Below are positions 35,659 to 44,477 of a DNA stretch of 64,000 nt, piece after piece. The DNA lies in contig NZ_RFLW01000001.1 of NCBI RefSeq assembly GCF_003719295.1, positions 806,001 through 870,000 on the forward strand, given 5' to 3'. Each line of letters starts with the position of its first letter. The stretch's first letter is position 1. The notes below the pieces were generated by a model that saw only the letters and a list, made by a program, of their open reading frames with translations, had not been told where the DNA came from and ran no database searches. The DNA comes from Haliea alexandrii (GTDB lineage: Bacteria > Pseudomonadota > Gammaproteobacteria > Pseudomonadales > Halieaceae). A program made the position numbers and the translations under genes.

Positions 35659-38541
35659 TTACTGGCAGGCCTCGCAGTCCGGGTCATCGAGCGAGCACGC
35701 GGTCGGCACGGCCGCCGGCGCTGCCTGCACAGTCTGGCCGCCGGAGGACACCTTGTTCAGGTTGCCGGTGCTGATGGTGGATTTCTCCGTGCCGGTGGCC
35801 GCCAGCGAGCGCAGGTAGTACGTGGTTTTCAGGCCGCTGTACCAGGCCATGCGATAGGTGACGTCCAGCTTCTTGCCACTGGCGTTGTTGATGTACAGGT
35901 TCAGCGACTGGGCCTGGTCGATCCATTTCTGGCGGCGGCTGGCAGCGTCCACCAGCCAGCGGGGCTCCACCTCGAATGCCGTGGCGTAAATGGCCTTGAG
36001 GTCAGCCGGCACGCGGTCGATGGCCTGTACGCTGCCGTCGTAGTACTTGAGGTCGTTGACCATCACCCCATCCCACAGCCCGCGCGCTTTCAGGTCGTTC
36101 ACCAGGTAGGGGTTGACCACGGTGAACTCGCCGGAGAGGTTCGATTTTACGTACAGGTTCTGGTACGTGGGCTCAATGGACTGCGATACCCCGGTGATGT
36201 TGGCAATGGTCGCCGTGGGCGCAATGGCCATCACGTTGGAGTTGCGCATGCCGCGCTCCCGCACGGCAGCACGCAGGCTGTCCCAGTCGAGTGAGGTGCT
36301 GCGATCGACCTGAATATAGTCGGCGCCGCGCTGCTCGATGAGTATTCCCAGCGAATCGATGGGGAAGATGCCCCGGCTCCACAGGGAGCCCTCGTAGCTG
36401 GAGTAAGCCCCGCGCTCGGCCGCCAGTTCACTGGAGGCCTCGATGGCGTAGTAGCTGATGGCCTCCATGGAGCTGTCGGCGAAGGTGACTGCTTGCTCCG
36501 AGCCGTAGGCGATGTGCTGACGGTAGAGGGCATCCTGGAAGCCCATCAGGCCGAGGCCGACGGGGCGGTGGCGCAGGTTGGAGCGCTCCGCCTGTGGCAC
36601 CGAGTAGTAATTGATGTCGATGACGTTATCCAGCATGCGCACCGCCGTGCGCACGGTCTTGCGCAGCTTGTCGAGATCGAGGCCATTCTCGCCCACGTGC
36701 TGGGGCAGGTTGATGGAACCGAGGTTGCAGACCGCGATTTCGTCCTTGCTGGTATTGAGGGTGATCTCTGTGCACAGGTTGGATGAGTGCACAACGCCGA
36801 CGTGCTGTTGCGGTGACCGCAGATTGCAGGGGTCCTTGAAGGTCATCCAGGGGTGGCCGGTTTCAAACAGCATCGCCAGCATCTTGCGCCACAGGTTCTG
36901 TGCGCGCACGGTTTTGTGCAGCTTGAGCTTGCCGGCGCGCGCCTGCTCCTCGTACCAGGTGTAGCGTTCCTCGAAGGCGCGGCCGTAGAGGTCGTGCAGG
37001 TCGGGCGCATCGTTGGGGGAGAACAGGGTCCACTCAGCATCGTCGAATACCCGCTTCATGAACAGGTCGGGGATCCAGTTGGCGGAGTTCATGTCGTGGG
37101 TGCGACGGCGGTCATCGCCGGTGTTCTTGCGCAATTCCACGAACTCTTCGATATCCATGTGCCAGGTTTCCAGATAGGCACACACGGCGCCCTTGCGCTT
37201 GCCGCCCTGGTTGACCGCGACGGCGGTGTCGTTCACAACCTTGAGGAACGGCACCACACCCTGGCTCTTGCCGTTGGTGCCCTTGATGTAGGAGCCCAGG
37301 GCGCGTACCGGGGTCCAGTCGTTGCCGAGGCCACCGGCAAACTTGGACAGCATGGCGTTGTCCTGGATGGCGCCGAAAATGCCGTGCAGGTCATCGGGCA
37401 CAGTGGTGAGGTAGCAGGACGACAGCTGCGGGCGCAGGGTGCCGGCATTGAACAGGGTGGGGGTGGAGCTCATGTAGTCGAATGACGACAGCAACTGGTA
37501 GAACTCGATCGCCCGCGCCTCGCGGTCCGCTTCCTCGCTGGCCAGGCCCATGGCCACGCGCATGAAGAACACCTGGGGCAGCTCGATGCGCACATCGTTG
37601 CTGTGAATGAAGTAGCGGTCGTAGAGGGTTTGCAGGCCCAGATAGGTGAACTGCAGGTCGCGCTCTGGCAGCAGGGCCTGACCGAGTCGTTCGAGGTCGA
37701 ATTGCGCGAGCTTCGGGTCCAGCAGCTCCAGTTCGATACCGCGCTGGATGTAGGCGGAGAGCGCCCTGGCGTAGAGCTCGCTCATTTCGCCCTGGGTGGC
37801 AGCCTGGGCGACGCCGAGAAAGCCCAGGGCTTCGGCGCGCAGGTTGTCGCAGAGCAGTCGGGCAGCCACGTAGGTGTAGTTGGGTTCCTTCTCGATCATG
37901 GTGCGCGCGGTAATCACCAGCGAGGTGGCCAGTTCCGCTGCGGTCACGCCATCGTACAGGTTGCGCAGGGCCTCATCGATGATCTGCGTGCTGCTGACGT
38001 CGGTGAGGTTGCTGCAGGCTTCCGTGACCACGGTGTGCAGGCGCTCCAGGTCCAGCGGCGCACGGCTGCCATCGGCCTGAATCACCGTGATGTTGCCCGC
38101 AGCCTCCTGTGCGGCAGGAGACAGGGCCTTGCGGGCGGCCCGCTTGCGCGCCTGCTCCTCGCGGTAGATGACGTAGTCGCGTGCGATCTTGTGTTCGCCG
38201 GCGCGCATCAGTGCCAGTTCCACCTGGTCCTGGATGTCTTCGATATGCACAGTGCCGCCTGATGGCATGCGGCGGCGGAAAGTGGCGGCCACCTGGTCGG
38301 TCAGCTTGGCCACGGTTTCGTGAATGCGGCTCGATGCCGCGGCTGTGCCACCTTCCACGGCGAGAAACGCCTTGGTGATGGCGACGGATATCTTGCTTTC
38401 TTCAAAGGTCACAACCATGCCATTGCGCTTGATAACACGCAGCTGCCCGGGTGCGGTTGCGGCGATACTGCCGGGCACCGGGTTGGCATCGCCACTGGAC
38501 GGGGTGGCCGGGCTGCTGCTGGGGGTGGTTTCGGTGTGCAT
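35659..38541 (-). CDS. nrdA: Class Ia ribonucleotide reductase alpha subunit (R1) with two ATP-cones
   Basis: A 960-residue protein reducing ribonucleoside diphosphates. After a Ser/Pro/Thr-rich start, two ATP-cone allosteric domains lie in tandem (about 34-122 and 150-235), as in Pseudomonas NrdA. The catalytic barrel follows with N-L-C-T-E-I and a C-terminal redox tail D-D-P-D-C-E-A-C-Q. The start at 38541 has GGAG 5 bases upstream; the frame is open to 38652 but that region is regulatory. The upstream DnaA box and repeats suggest cell-cycle and dNTP control. Confidence 0.97.
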   Translation of the reverse strand: MHTETTPSSSPATPSSGDANPVPGSIAATAPGQLRVIKRNGMVVTFEESKISVAITKAFLAVEGGTAAASSRIHETVAKLTDQVAATFRRRMPSGGTVHIEDIQDQVELALMRAGEHKIARDYVIYREEQARKRAARKALSPAAQEAAGNITVIQADGSRAPLDLERLHTVVTEACSNLTDVSSTQIIDEALRNLYDGVTAAELATSLVITARTMIEKEPNYTYVAARLLCDNLRAEALGFLGVAQAATQGEMSELYARALSAYIQRGIELELLDPKLAQFDLERLGQALLPERDLQFTYLGLQTLYDRYFIHSNDVRIELPQVFFMRVAMGLASEEADREARAIEFYQLLSSFDYMSSTPTLFNAGTLRPQLSSCYLTTVPDDLHGIFGAIQDNAMLSKFAGGLGNDWTPVRALGSYIKGTNGKSQGVVPFLKVVNDTAVAVNQGGKRKGAVCAYLETWHMDIEEFVELRKNTGDDRRRTHDMNSANWIPDLFMKRVFDDAEWTLFSPNDAPDLHDLYGRAFEERYTWYEEQARAGKLKLHKTVRAQNLWRKMLAMLFETGHPWMTFKDPCNLRSPQQHVGVVHSSNLCTEITLNTSKDEIAVCNLGSINLPQHVGENGLDLDKLRKTVRTAVRMLDNVIDINYYSVPQAERSNLRHRPVGLGLMGFQDALYRQHIAYGSEQAVTFADSSMEAISYYAIEASSELAAERGAYSSYEGSLWSRGIFPIDSLGILIEQRGADYIQVDRSTSLDWDSLRAAVRERGMRNSNVMAIAPTATIANITGVSQSIEPTYQNLYVKSNLSGEFTVVNPYLVNDLKARGLWDGVMVNDLKYYDGSVQAIDRVPADLKAIYATAFEVEPRWLVDAASRRQKWIDQAQSLNLYINNASGKKLDVTYRMAWYSGLKTTYYLRSLAATGTEKSTISTGNLNKVSSGGQTVQAAPAAVPTACSLDDPDCEACQ

Positions 38542-38588
38542 AGTGTCTCCGTGCGGCGCGGGGCTGGCGGCCTTTTTTGTTGTCGAGG

Positions 38589-38683
38589 CCCCACATATTG
38601 GGGTTTTTGAGAGGGCGACACACAAGATAAAGCGACCAGAGGGGCAATGCAAGGCCGCAAGGCTGGGTTTATCTTGTGGATAA
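38589..38683 (-). promoter_or_regulatory. nrdAB control region: DnaA box, inverted CACAAGATAAA pair, candidate promoter
   Basis: TTATCCACA, a perfect DnaA box, is on the minus strand at 38683-38675. CACAAGATAAA at 38621-38631 recurs inverted at 38668-38678, and CCCCACATATTGGGG (38589-38603) is a third dyad about 31 bp from the first; these resemble NrdR boxes. A candidate promoter reads TTGCAT (38652-38647), 17-base spacer, TATCTT (38629-38624). E. coli nrdAB is also controlled by DnaA and NrdR. AT-rich sequence at 38789-38810 may hold another promoter. Confidence 0.6.
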
Positions 38684-38831
38684 CGTGTGGGCGAAGGAGT
38701 AGGTCTGCGCCCACTTACCCCGCAGGCCGCTATCAGCTTGAAGTTGGCCTGACACGGTGGCCGGGGGGGCGGAATCTGGCCGCCAATGAATAATTTATTA
38801 TAAGAATTCGGGGGGTTAGGTGCCCCGGTTA

Positions 38832-39743
38832 TTAACCTCCCTGCAGCAGAAATTCCAGCAGCGCTTTCTGGGCGTGCAGCCGGTTTTCAGCCTCGTCCCA
38901 GATCACCGTATCCGGCGCGTCCATAAGGCCGGCACTGATCTCTTCGCCCCGGTGCGCGGGCAGGCAGTGCAGGTAGAGCGCATCGCTGGCTGCATGTGCC
39001 ATCAGCGCCTCGTTGACCTGGAAGGGGGCAAACTGGCGGGCACGGGTCTGCTGTTCCTTCTCCTGCCCCATTGAGGCCCAGACATCGGTGACGACCAGGT
39101 CCGCATCGCGCACGGCAGTCACCGGGTCGTGGCTCAGTTCCACGCGGTCACGGTTGTTGTGCAGCAGGTCGGCGCGGGGCTCAAAGCCGGGCGGACAGGC
39201 GATGCGCAGCCTGAAGTCGAACTGCCGTGCCGCGTTGATGTAGGACTGGCACATGTTGTTGCCATCGCCCACCCAGGCCGCCGTCTTGCCGGCCATGGGC
39301 CCGCGGTGCTCCTGCCAGGTTTGCATGTCCGCGAGCAGCTGGCAGGGATGGAAGTCATCCGTCAATGCGTTGATCACCGGCACTGAAGAGTAGGCGGCAA
39401 AGCGTTCCACGATATCGTGGCCGAAGGTGCGGATCATCACTGCATCGACCATGGAGGAAATGACCCGTGCACTGTCTTCGACCGGCTCGCCGCGGCCCAG
39501 TTGGGTGTCCTGCGGCGACAGGAACATGGCGTGGCCACCGAGCTGCGCCATGCCGGCCTCAAAGGAGACGCGCGTGCGCGTGGAAGACTTGGCAAAAATC
39601 ATCCCCAGCACCTTGCCCGGAAACTGACGCTGATCTTCACCGGCGCGGTGCGCTTTTTTCATGGCGCTGGCGCGGTCTATCAGTGCCTGCAACTCGTCGG
39701 GGCTGAAGTCGAGCAGGGTGAGGAAGTGCCGGGGTGACGCCAT
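38832..39743 (-). CDS. argF: Ornithine carbamoyltransferase
   Basis: Converts ornithine and carbamoyl phosphate to citrulline. The carbamoyl-phosphate site S-T-R-T-R is at residues 54-58, H-P-C-Q and V-G-D-G-N-N-M follow, and H-C-L-P-A-H-R-G is near 265-272. The start at M-A-S-P-R has AGGA 7 bases upstream and gives 303 residues, the family length; an upstream in-frame start at 39776 would overlap argD. It lies 29 bp after argD, forming an argDF operon. Confidence 0.97.
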   Translation of the reverse strand: MASPRHFLTLLDFSPDELQALIDRASAMKKAHRAGEDQRQFPGKVLGMIFAKSSTRTRVSFEAGMAQLGGHAMFLSPQDTQLGRGEPVEDSARVISSMVDAVMIRTFGHDIVERFAAYSSVPVINALTDDFHPCQLLADMQTWQEHRGPMAGKTAAWVGDGNNMCQSYINAARQFDFRLRIACPPGFEPRADLLHNNRDRVELSHDPVTAVRDADLVVTDVWASMGQEKEQQTRARQFAPFQVNEALMAHAASDALYLHCLPAHRGEEISAGLMDAPDTVIWDEAENRLHAQKALLEFLLQGG

Positions 39744-39772
39744 GGGATTATCCTGCAAAAGCGGTGCGGGCT

Positions 39773-40939
39773 TCACTCGAAGTCCCGGATCAGTTTAATG
39801 AGGCCTGCGGCCAGTTCGTCGAGGTGTTCGTCGCGACAGATGAGCGGGGGCAGCAGGCGGATGGTGTTGCCCGCAGTCACATTGATCAGTAGCCCGGCGG
39901 CCAGCGCGCGGCCGACCAGCTCGCCGCAATCGCGGTTCAATTGCACCCCGATCATCAGGCCGCGCCCGCGCAGTTCGACCAGGCTCTCGCAGCCCCGCAG
40001 TCCGTTTGCCAGCTGCTGCCGCAGGTGCGCACCGGCAGCGGTAGCGCGCTCGGCGAGCCCCTCGCTGACCACCGTGTTAACCACAGCCAGCCCCGCAGCA
40101 CAGGCCAGCGGGTTGCCGCCGTAGGTGGAGCCGTGGTGGCCGGCCTTGAAGACCGTGGCCGCCGCCCCGTGCGCCAGGCAGGCGCCGATCGGTACGCCGT
40201 TGCCCAGGCCTTTTGCCGTGGTGATTACATCCGGAACCACGCCCATCCCCTGACAGGCAAAGTAATGGCCTGCGCGGCCATTCCCACACTGCACTTCATC
40301 CAGCATCAGGAGCCAGCCGCGATCGTCACACAGCGCCCGCAGGCCCTGCATGAAAGCGTCGTCGGCGACGCGAATGCCGCCCTCACCCTGAATGGGTTCC
40401 ACCAGTACGGCCACCACATCCGGGTTGTTGGCGGCGATCTGCTGCACGGCGGCGAGGTCGTTGAGCGGCGCCCGGGTGAAACCCGAAACCAAAGGTTCGA
40501 AGCCGGCCTGGATCTTGCGGTTGCCGGTGGCACTGAGAGTTGCCAGGGTGCGCCCGTGGAAGGCGTTTTCGAAAACAATCACGGCGGGCTTGGCCACACC
40601 GCGCTGGTGGCCATACAGGCGGGCCAGCTTGATGGCGGCTTCGTTGGCCTCCGCGCCGGAGTTGCAGAAAAAGGCGGTTTCCATGCCGGACACCGCGGTC
40701 AAGGCATCCGCCAGCGCTTCCTGCCCGGCAATGTGGTAAAGGTTCGAGGTGTGCAGCAGGCGTGCGGCCTGTTGCTGGATAGCCTCGGTTACCGCGGGGT
40801 GGGCGTGGCCCAGGTTGGTGACACTGATGCCCGACAGTGCATCCAGATAGCGTCGGCCGTCGGTATCCACCAGATAGACACCTTCTCCGTGACTGAACGT
40901 CACGGGCAGCCTTGCATAGGTTTGCATCAACGCGGACAC
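39773..40939 (-). CDS. argD: Acetylornithine aminotransferase
   Basis: A PLP class III aminotransferase of arginine synthesis. From the GTG at 40939 it has 388 residues with [10 protein letters not shown] (93-102), Asp214 and PLP-lysine K243 in [12 protein letters not shown] 40939 is chosen because GGGAGA lies 8-9 bases upstream and M-S-A-L-M-x-T-Y is a natural N-terminus; ATG 40927 is the alternative. Its leader carries a promoter followed by an intrinsic terminator, suggesting attenuation. Confidence 0.95.
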   Translation of the reverse strand: MSALMQTYARLPVTFSHGEGVYLVDTDGRRYLDALSGISVTNLGHAHPAVTEAIQQQAARLLHTSNLYHIAGQEALADALTAVSGMETAFFCNSGAEANEAAIKLARLYGHQRGVAKPAVIVFENAFHGRTLATLSATGNRKIQAGFEPLVSGFTRAPLNDLAAVQQIAANNPDVVAVLVEPIQGEGGIRVADDAFMQGLRALCDDRGWLLMLDEVQCGNGRAGHYFACQGMGVVPDVITTAKGLGNGVPIGACLAHGAAATVFKAGHHGSTYGGNPLACAAGLAVVNTVVSEGLAERATAAGAHLRQQLANGLRGCESLVELRGRGLMIGVQLNRDCGELVGRALAAGLLINVTAGNTIRLLPPLICRDEHLDELAAGLIKLIRDFE

Positions 40940-40985
40940 CGGTTCTTCTCCCAATGGCAGGGTCCAGGCAGGGCCCCAGAAACGC

Positions 40986-41006
40986 AAAAAGGCAGCGCTA
41001 GCTGCC
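40986..41006 (-). terminator. Intrinsic terminator in the argD leader (candidate attenuator)
   Basis: On the minus strand GGCAGC, a TAGC loop and GCTGCC form a perfect 6-bp GC stem followed directly by TTTTT. It lies 47 bp before the argD start and just downstream of the only promoter I can see for argDF. Confidence 0.7.
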
Positions 41007-41019
41007 TGTCAGAACTGAA

Positions 41020-41059
41020 ATATTAGCGGGATTTCGTGAGCTTGGCAATTTTGTTGCCA
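41020..41059 (-). promoter_or_regulatory. argDF promoter overlapped by a 17-bp palindrome
   Basis: Minus strand: TTGCCA (41048-41043, 5/6), 17-base spacer, TAATAT (41025-41020). The -35 element is one arm of TGGCAA-N5-TTGCCA (41043-41059), a perfect 6-bp dyad that could be a repressor site. It does not resemble an E. coli ARG box. The rest of the 306-bp argD-grxD gap holds a 7-bp GC hairpin at 41131-41148 and no gene I can support. Confidence 0.5.
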
Positions 41060-41245
41060 GCGTTGCAGCCGGGTTCCGCCGGTGGCGAATAAAAGCAGGT
41101 CCGCAGTCCGCGACCTTCGTCCCCCCGCGGGTGCCCAGCGGTGGGCACTGGACGGCAAGCCGCCTGCGTTTTCACCTCAAATCAGGTAAACTTCTGTCTC
41201 AAGTTTCGGTCCAATCAGCAACCTCAACAACAGGCGTTAAACACC

Positions 41246-41575
41246 ATGGATATTCTCGATACCATCAAGGAACAGATTCAGAGCAACAGCATCCTGCTGT
41301 ACATGAAAGGTTCCCCCAATCAGCCCCAATGCGGCTTTTCAGCGCAAACGGTGCAGGCCCTCATGGCCTGTGGTGAGCGTTTCGCCTATGTGGACGTTTT
41401 GTCCAACCCCGATGTGCGTGCCAACCTGCCCAAATACGCCAACTGGCCGACCTTCCCCCAGCTGTGGATCAGCGGTGAGCTGATTGGTGGTTGCGACATC
41501 GTGACCGAAATGCACGCCAGTGGTGAACTGCAGACGCTGATCAAGGAAGCTGCGGCAGCCCAGAGCGCCAGCTGA
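41246..41575 (+). CDS. grxD: Monothiol glutaredoxin (GrxD family)
   Basis: A 109-residue single-domain monothiol glutaredoxin with active site C29-G-F-S32, Q-P-Q before it, W-P-T-F-P-Q-L-W and G-G-C-D-I glutathione/cluster-binding motifs. The family binds 2Fe-2S clusters with BolA and serves iron-sulphur delivery. It is transcribed away from argD. Confidence 0.96.
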   Translation: MDILDTIKEQIQSNSILLYMKGSPNQPQCGFSAQTVQALMACGERFAYVDVLSNPDVRANLPKYANWPTFPQLWISGELIGGCDIVTEMHASGELQTLIKEAAAAQSAS

Positions 41576-41624
41576 TTCTCTGCCCCGGGTGTTCCGGGTC
41601 CCAGCTCCTTTTCCCTTCGGTAGT

Positions 41625-41656
41625 TTGGCGCACCCGCGGCGGGCTTCAGGTATAAT
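41625..41656 (+). promoter_or_regulatory. Candidate proA promoter
   Basis: A perfect TATAAT (41651-41656) lies 29 bp before the proA ATG. The best -35 candidate, TTGGCG (41625-41630), has a long 20-base spacer, so the promoter may need an activator or be weak. Confidence 0.35.
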
Positions 41657-41685
41657 CGAGCGCGATCGCGGGTACGGGAACAGGA

Positions 41686-42942
41686 ATGAGTATCGAGCAC
41701 TACATGCAGGAATTGGGCGCTGCCGCACGGGCCGCGTCGCGGCAGTTGGCTGCATCGAGTACCGCACAGCGCAACGCGGCGCTGCTGGCAACGTGCGACG
41801 CGCTCGACGGTGCGCGTGTCGCGCTGGCGCAAGCCAATGCGGAGGATCTTGCCCGCGGTCGTGAGCGCGGCCTGGATGCGGCGCTTCTCGACCGGTTGGA
41901 ACTCACGCCAGTGCGCATTGATGGCATGTTGCAGGGGTTGCGGCAGGTCGCGGCGCTCGCCGACCCGGTCGGCAGCATCAGTGACGTCAACCGCATGCCC
42001 AGTGGCATACAGGTGGGCCACATGCGGGTACCGCTGGGCGTTATCGGCATCATTTACGAGTCGCGGCCCAACGTCACTGTGGAGGCGGCCAGCCTGTGCC
42101 TCAAGTCCGGCAACGCGACCATTTTGCGCGGCGGCTCGGAGTCGCTGGCCTCCAACCGTGCCATTGCCGCCTGCATTGCCGCGGGGCTTGAGCAGGCGGG
42201 CCTGCCGGCGGCGGCGGTGCAGGTGGTGGACACCGCCGATCGCGCCGCGGTGGGTGCCCTGATCAGCATGCCCGAACACGTGGACGTGATTATCCCGCGC
42301 GGTGGTAAAAGCCTGATCGAGCGCATCAGCCGCGAGGCCCGTGTGCCCGTGATCAAGCATCTCGATGGTGTTTGCCACGTCTATGTTGATGCCGGTGCGG
42401 AGCATGCCATGGCGCTGGCGATTGCGGTGAACGCCAAGACTCACCGATACGGCACCTGCAACACCATGGAAACCTTGCTCGTCGACGCCAGTGAGGCGGC
42501 CGCCTTGCTGCCACAACTGGCCGCGGCATTTGCTGCCAAAGGGGTGGAATTGCGTGGCTGTGTGCGCAGCTGTGCGCTGTTGCCGGGCACGCGGGAGGCC
42601 ACCGAACAGGACTGGTATGAAGAATACCTGGCCCCCGTGCTCGCCCTGCGCATTGTCGAGGGCCTGGACGAAGCCATTGCCCATATCAATCACTACGGTT
42701 CACAGCACACCGACAGCATTGTCACGCGCGATCACGGTCGCGCCATGCGATTCCTGCGAGAGGTGGATTCCAGCTCGGTGATGATCAACGCCTCCACGCG
42801 TTTCGCGGACGGGTTTGAATACGGCCTGGGCGCGGAAATCGGCATTTCCACTGATAAACTGCATGCCCGCGGGCCGGTGGGTCTGGAGGGACTGACCTCA
42901 CGCAAGTACGTGGTATTCGGTGAGGGGCAGGTTCGCAGTTGA
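41686..42942 (+). CDS. proA: Gamma-glutamyl phosphate reductase
   Basis: A 418-residue enzyme reducing gamma-glutamyl phosphate to glutamate semialdehyde (proline synthesis). Motifs: [14 protein letters not shown] near 110-123, P-R-G-G-K-S-L near 204-210 and the catalytic Cys in Y-G-T-C-N-T-M-E-T near 255. ProB is not adjacent. Its TGA overlaps the TTG start of nadD, the first coupling in a long conserved block. Confidence 0.97.
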   Translation: MSIEHYMQELGAAARAASRQLAASSTAQRNAALLATCDALDGARVALAQANAEDLARGRERGLDAALLDRLELTPVRIDGMLQGLRQVAALADPVGSISDVNRMPSGIQVGHMRVPLGVIGIIYESRPNVTVEAASLCLKSGNATILRGGSESLASNRAIAACIAAGLEQAGLPAAAVQVVDTADRAAVGALISMPEHVDVIIPRGGKSLIERISREARVPVIKHLDGVCHVYVDAGAEHAMALAIAVNAKTHRYGTCNTMETLLVDASEAAALLPQLAAAFAAKGVELRGCVRSCALLPGTREATEQDWYEEYLAPVLALRIVEGLDEAIAHINHYGSQHTDSIVTRDHGRAMRFLREVDSSSVMINASTRFADGFEYGLGAEIGISTDKLHARGPVGLEGLTSRKYVVFGEGQVRS

Positions 42943-43616
42943 GGCCGTGGGAGGCCAGTGGTGCCCCGGTTGCCGTCCTCGGCGGAACCTTCAACCCCAT
43001 ACACAACGGCCACCTGCGCTCCGCGCTGGAGCTGGTTGAGCACCTGGGGCTCGCCCGCCTGCATCTTATGCCCTGCGCCACACCGCCGCACCGCGAAACA
43101 CCGCAGTGCCCGGCCGCCCGGCGTGCCGACATGGTTGAGCTGGCGATTGGCGGCGAGCCGCGGTTGCGTTGTGACCGTCGCGAGCTGCAGCGCACCGGTA
43201 CGTCGTGGACCATCGACAGCCTGGAGGAGCTGCGCGCGGAGTATGGGCCGCAGCGCAGCCTGAGCCTGGTGATGGGGTGCGATGCGGTGCAGGGACTGGA
43301 TCGCTGGCATCGTTGGCAGGCTCTGCTGGAGTTTGCGCATATCGTGGTGATCGCGCGCCCCGGTTGGCACTTGCCAGCGCAGGGGGCGGTGGCGACTTGG
43401 CTCGCCGCACACGGTGTTGCCGAGCCTTCAGCTCTGCAGCAGCGGCCTGCAGGGGGTGTGCTGGTGCTGCAATTGCGGCCCCTGGCGATTTCCTCAACCG
43501 AGATTCGCGCCCTGTGTGCCAGCGGGCGGTCACCCCGTTATCTGCTCCCCGAGCCGGTACTGGACTATATTGAAAGGCATCAGCTGTATGCTGCTGCCAC
43601 TGACACTCATTTTTGA
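42939..43616 (+). CDS. nadD: Nicotinate-nucleotide adenylyltransferase
   Basis: A 225-residue nucleotidyltransferase making NaAD from NaMN and ATP. The N-terminal [11 protein letters not shown] and the C-terminal I-S-S-T-E-I-R-A-L are the signature motifs. It starts at TTG overlapping proA by 4 bp. It is followed by rsfS as in most gammaproteobacteria. Confidence 0.96.
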   Translation: MRPWEASGAPVAVLGGTFNPIHNGHLRSALELVEHLGLARLHLMPCATPPHRETPQCPAARRADMVELAIGGEPRLRCDRRELQRTGTSWTIDSLEELRAEYGPQRSLSLVMGCDAVQGLDRWHRWQALLEFAHIVVIARPGWHLPAQGAVATWLAAHGVAEPSALQQRPAGGVLVLQLRPLAISSTEIRALCASGRSPRYLLPEPVLDYIERHQLYAAATDTHF

Positions 43617-43636
43617 ACTGGAGAGACAAACCCCGG

Positions 43637-43972
43637 ATGCAAGCCGAAAACCTGAAAGACCTCGTTACCAACGCCCTCGACGAGCTAAAAGGCGTCAATA
43701 TCGCCACGCTTGACGTGCGCGAGCTGACCGACGTCATGGATTACCTGGTCATTGCCAGTGGCACCTCCAATCGGCATGTCAAATCGCTCGCCGACAACGT
43801 CTGTATGGAGGCGAAGAAAGAGGGAGTCCGGCCACTGGGGGTAGAGGGAGAAAACCCGGGAGAGTGGGTGCTCGTGGACTTTGGCGATGTGGTGGTGCAC
43901 GTCATGCTGCCGGCAACGCGTGACTTCTACGACCTCGAGCGACTCTGGGTGGATACCCGGCCGAGTAGCTGA
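43637..43972 (+). CDS. rsfS: Ribosome silencing factor
   Basis: A 111-residue RsfS/Iojap protein that binds uL14 and blocks subunit joining under starvation. Motifs: [17 protein letters not shown] near 30-46 and [14 protein letters not shown] near 75-88. The start M-Q-A-E-N is preferred over the upstream TTG at 43613. Its stop overlaps the rlmH ATG. Confidence 0.96.
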   Translation: MQAENLKDLVTNALDELKGVNIATLDVRELTDVMDYLVIASGTSNRHVKSLADNVCMEAKKEGVRPLGVEGENPGEWVLVDFGDVVVHVMLPATRDFYDLERLWVDTRPSS

Positions 43973-44442
43973 TGCGACTGACGGTCATTACCGTGGGTGG
44001 GAAGATGCCTGCCTGGGTCAATGAAGGTGTGGCGGAGTACAGCCGCCGGCTGCCGCGCGAGATTCGTCTGGAATGGTGCGAACTGCCCCTGGCCCGTCGC
44101 GGTCGCGACACCAGCCCCGAGCAGCTGCGCCAGCGCGAAGGTGAACAGATTCTCAAGGCGCTGCCGGCGGGCGATACGGTCATCGCCCTCGATGTGCGCG
44201 GCACCGCCTGGAGCACCGAGCGTCTGGCGCGCGAGCTCACCGACTGGCAGATGGACGGCACGAATGTCAGCCTGCTGATCGGCGGCCCGGACGGCCTTTC
44301 CGAAGACTGCCTGCAACGTGCCCGACAGCGCTGGTCGCTGAGCGCGCTTACCCTGCCGCATCCACTGGTACGGGTGCTGCTCGCAGAACAGGTGTACCGG
44401 GCTTGGACAATCACTGCCGGCCACCCGTATCATCGCGCCTGA
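43972..44442 (+). CDS. rlmH: 23S rRNA (pseudouridine1915-N3)-methyltransferase
   Basis: A 156-residue SPOUT methyltransferase. The SAM knot motif L-L-I-G-G-P-D-G-L-S is near 101-110 and the C-terminal L-L-A-E-Q-V-Y-R-A-W-T-I...P-Y-H-R is typical. It overlaps rsfS by 1 bp and precedes mrdA by 35 bp. Confidence 0.97.
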   Translation: MRLTVITVGGKMPAWVNEGVAEYSRRLPREIRLEWCELPLARRGRDTSPEQLRQREGEQILKALPAGDTVIALDVRGTAWSTERLARELTDWQMDGTNVSLLIGGPDGLSEDCLQRARQRWSLSALTLPHPLVRVLLAEQVYRAWTITAGHPYHRA

Positions 44443-44477
44443 CGCGTCAGCCAGCCACCTCGCGGGCCCTGCATTAC

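Noticed and set aside
41131-41148. 7-bp GC hairpin upstream of grxD as a terminator
   Set aside because: No U-tract on either strand and no gene ending nearby; more likely incidental or a leader structure.
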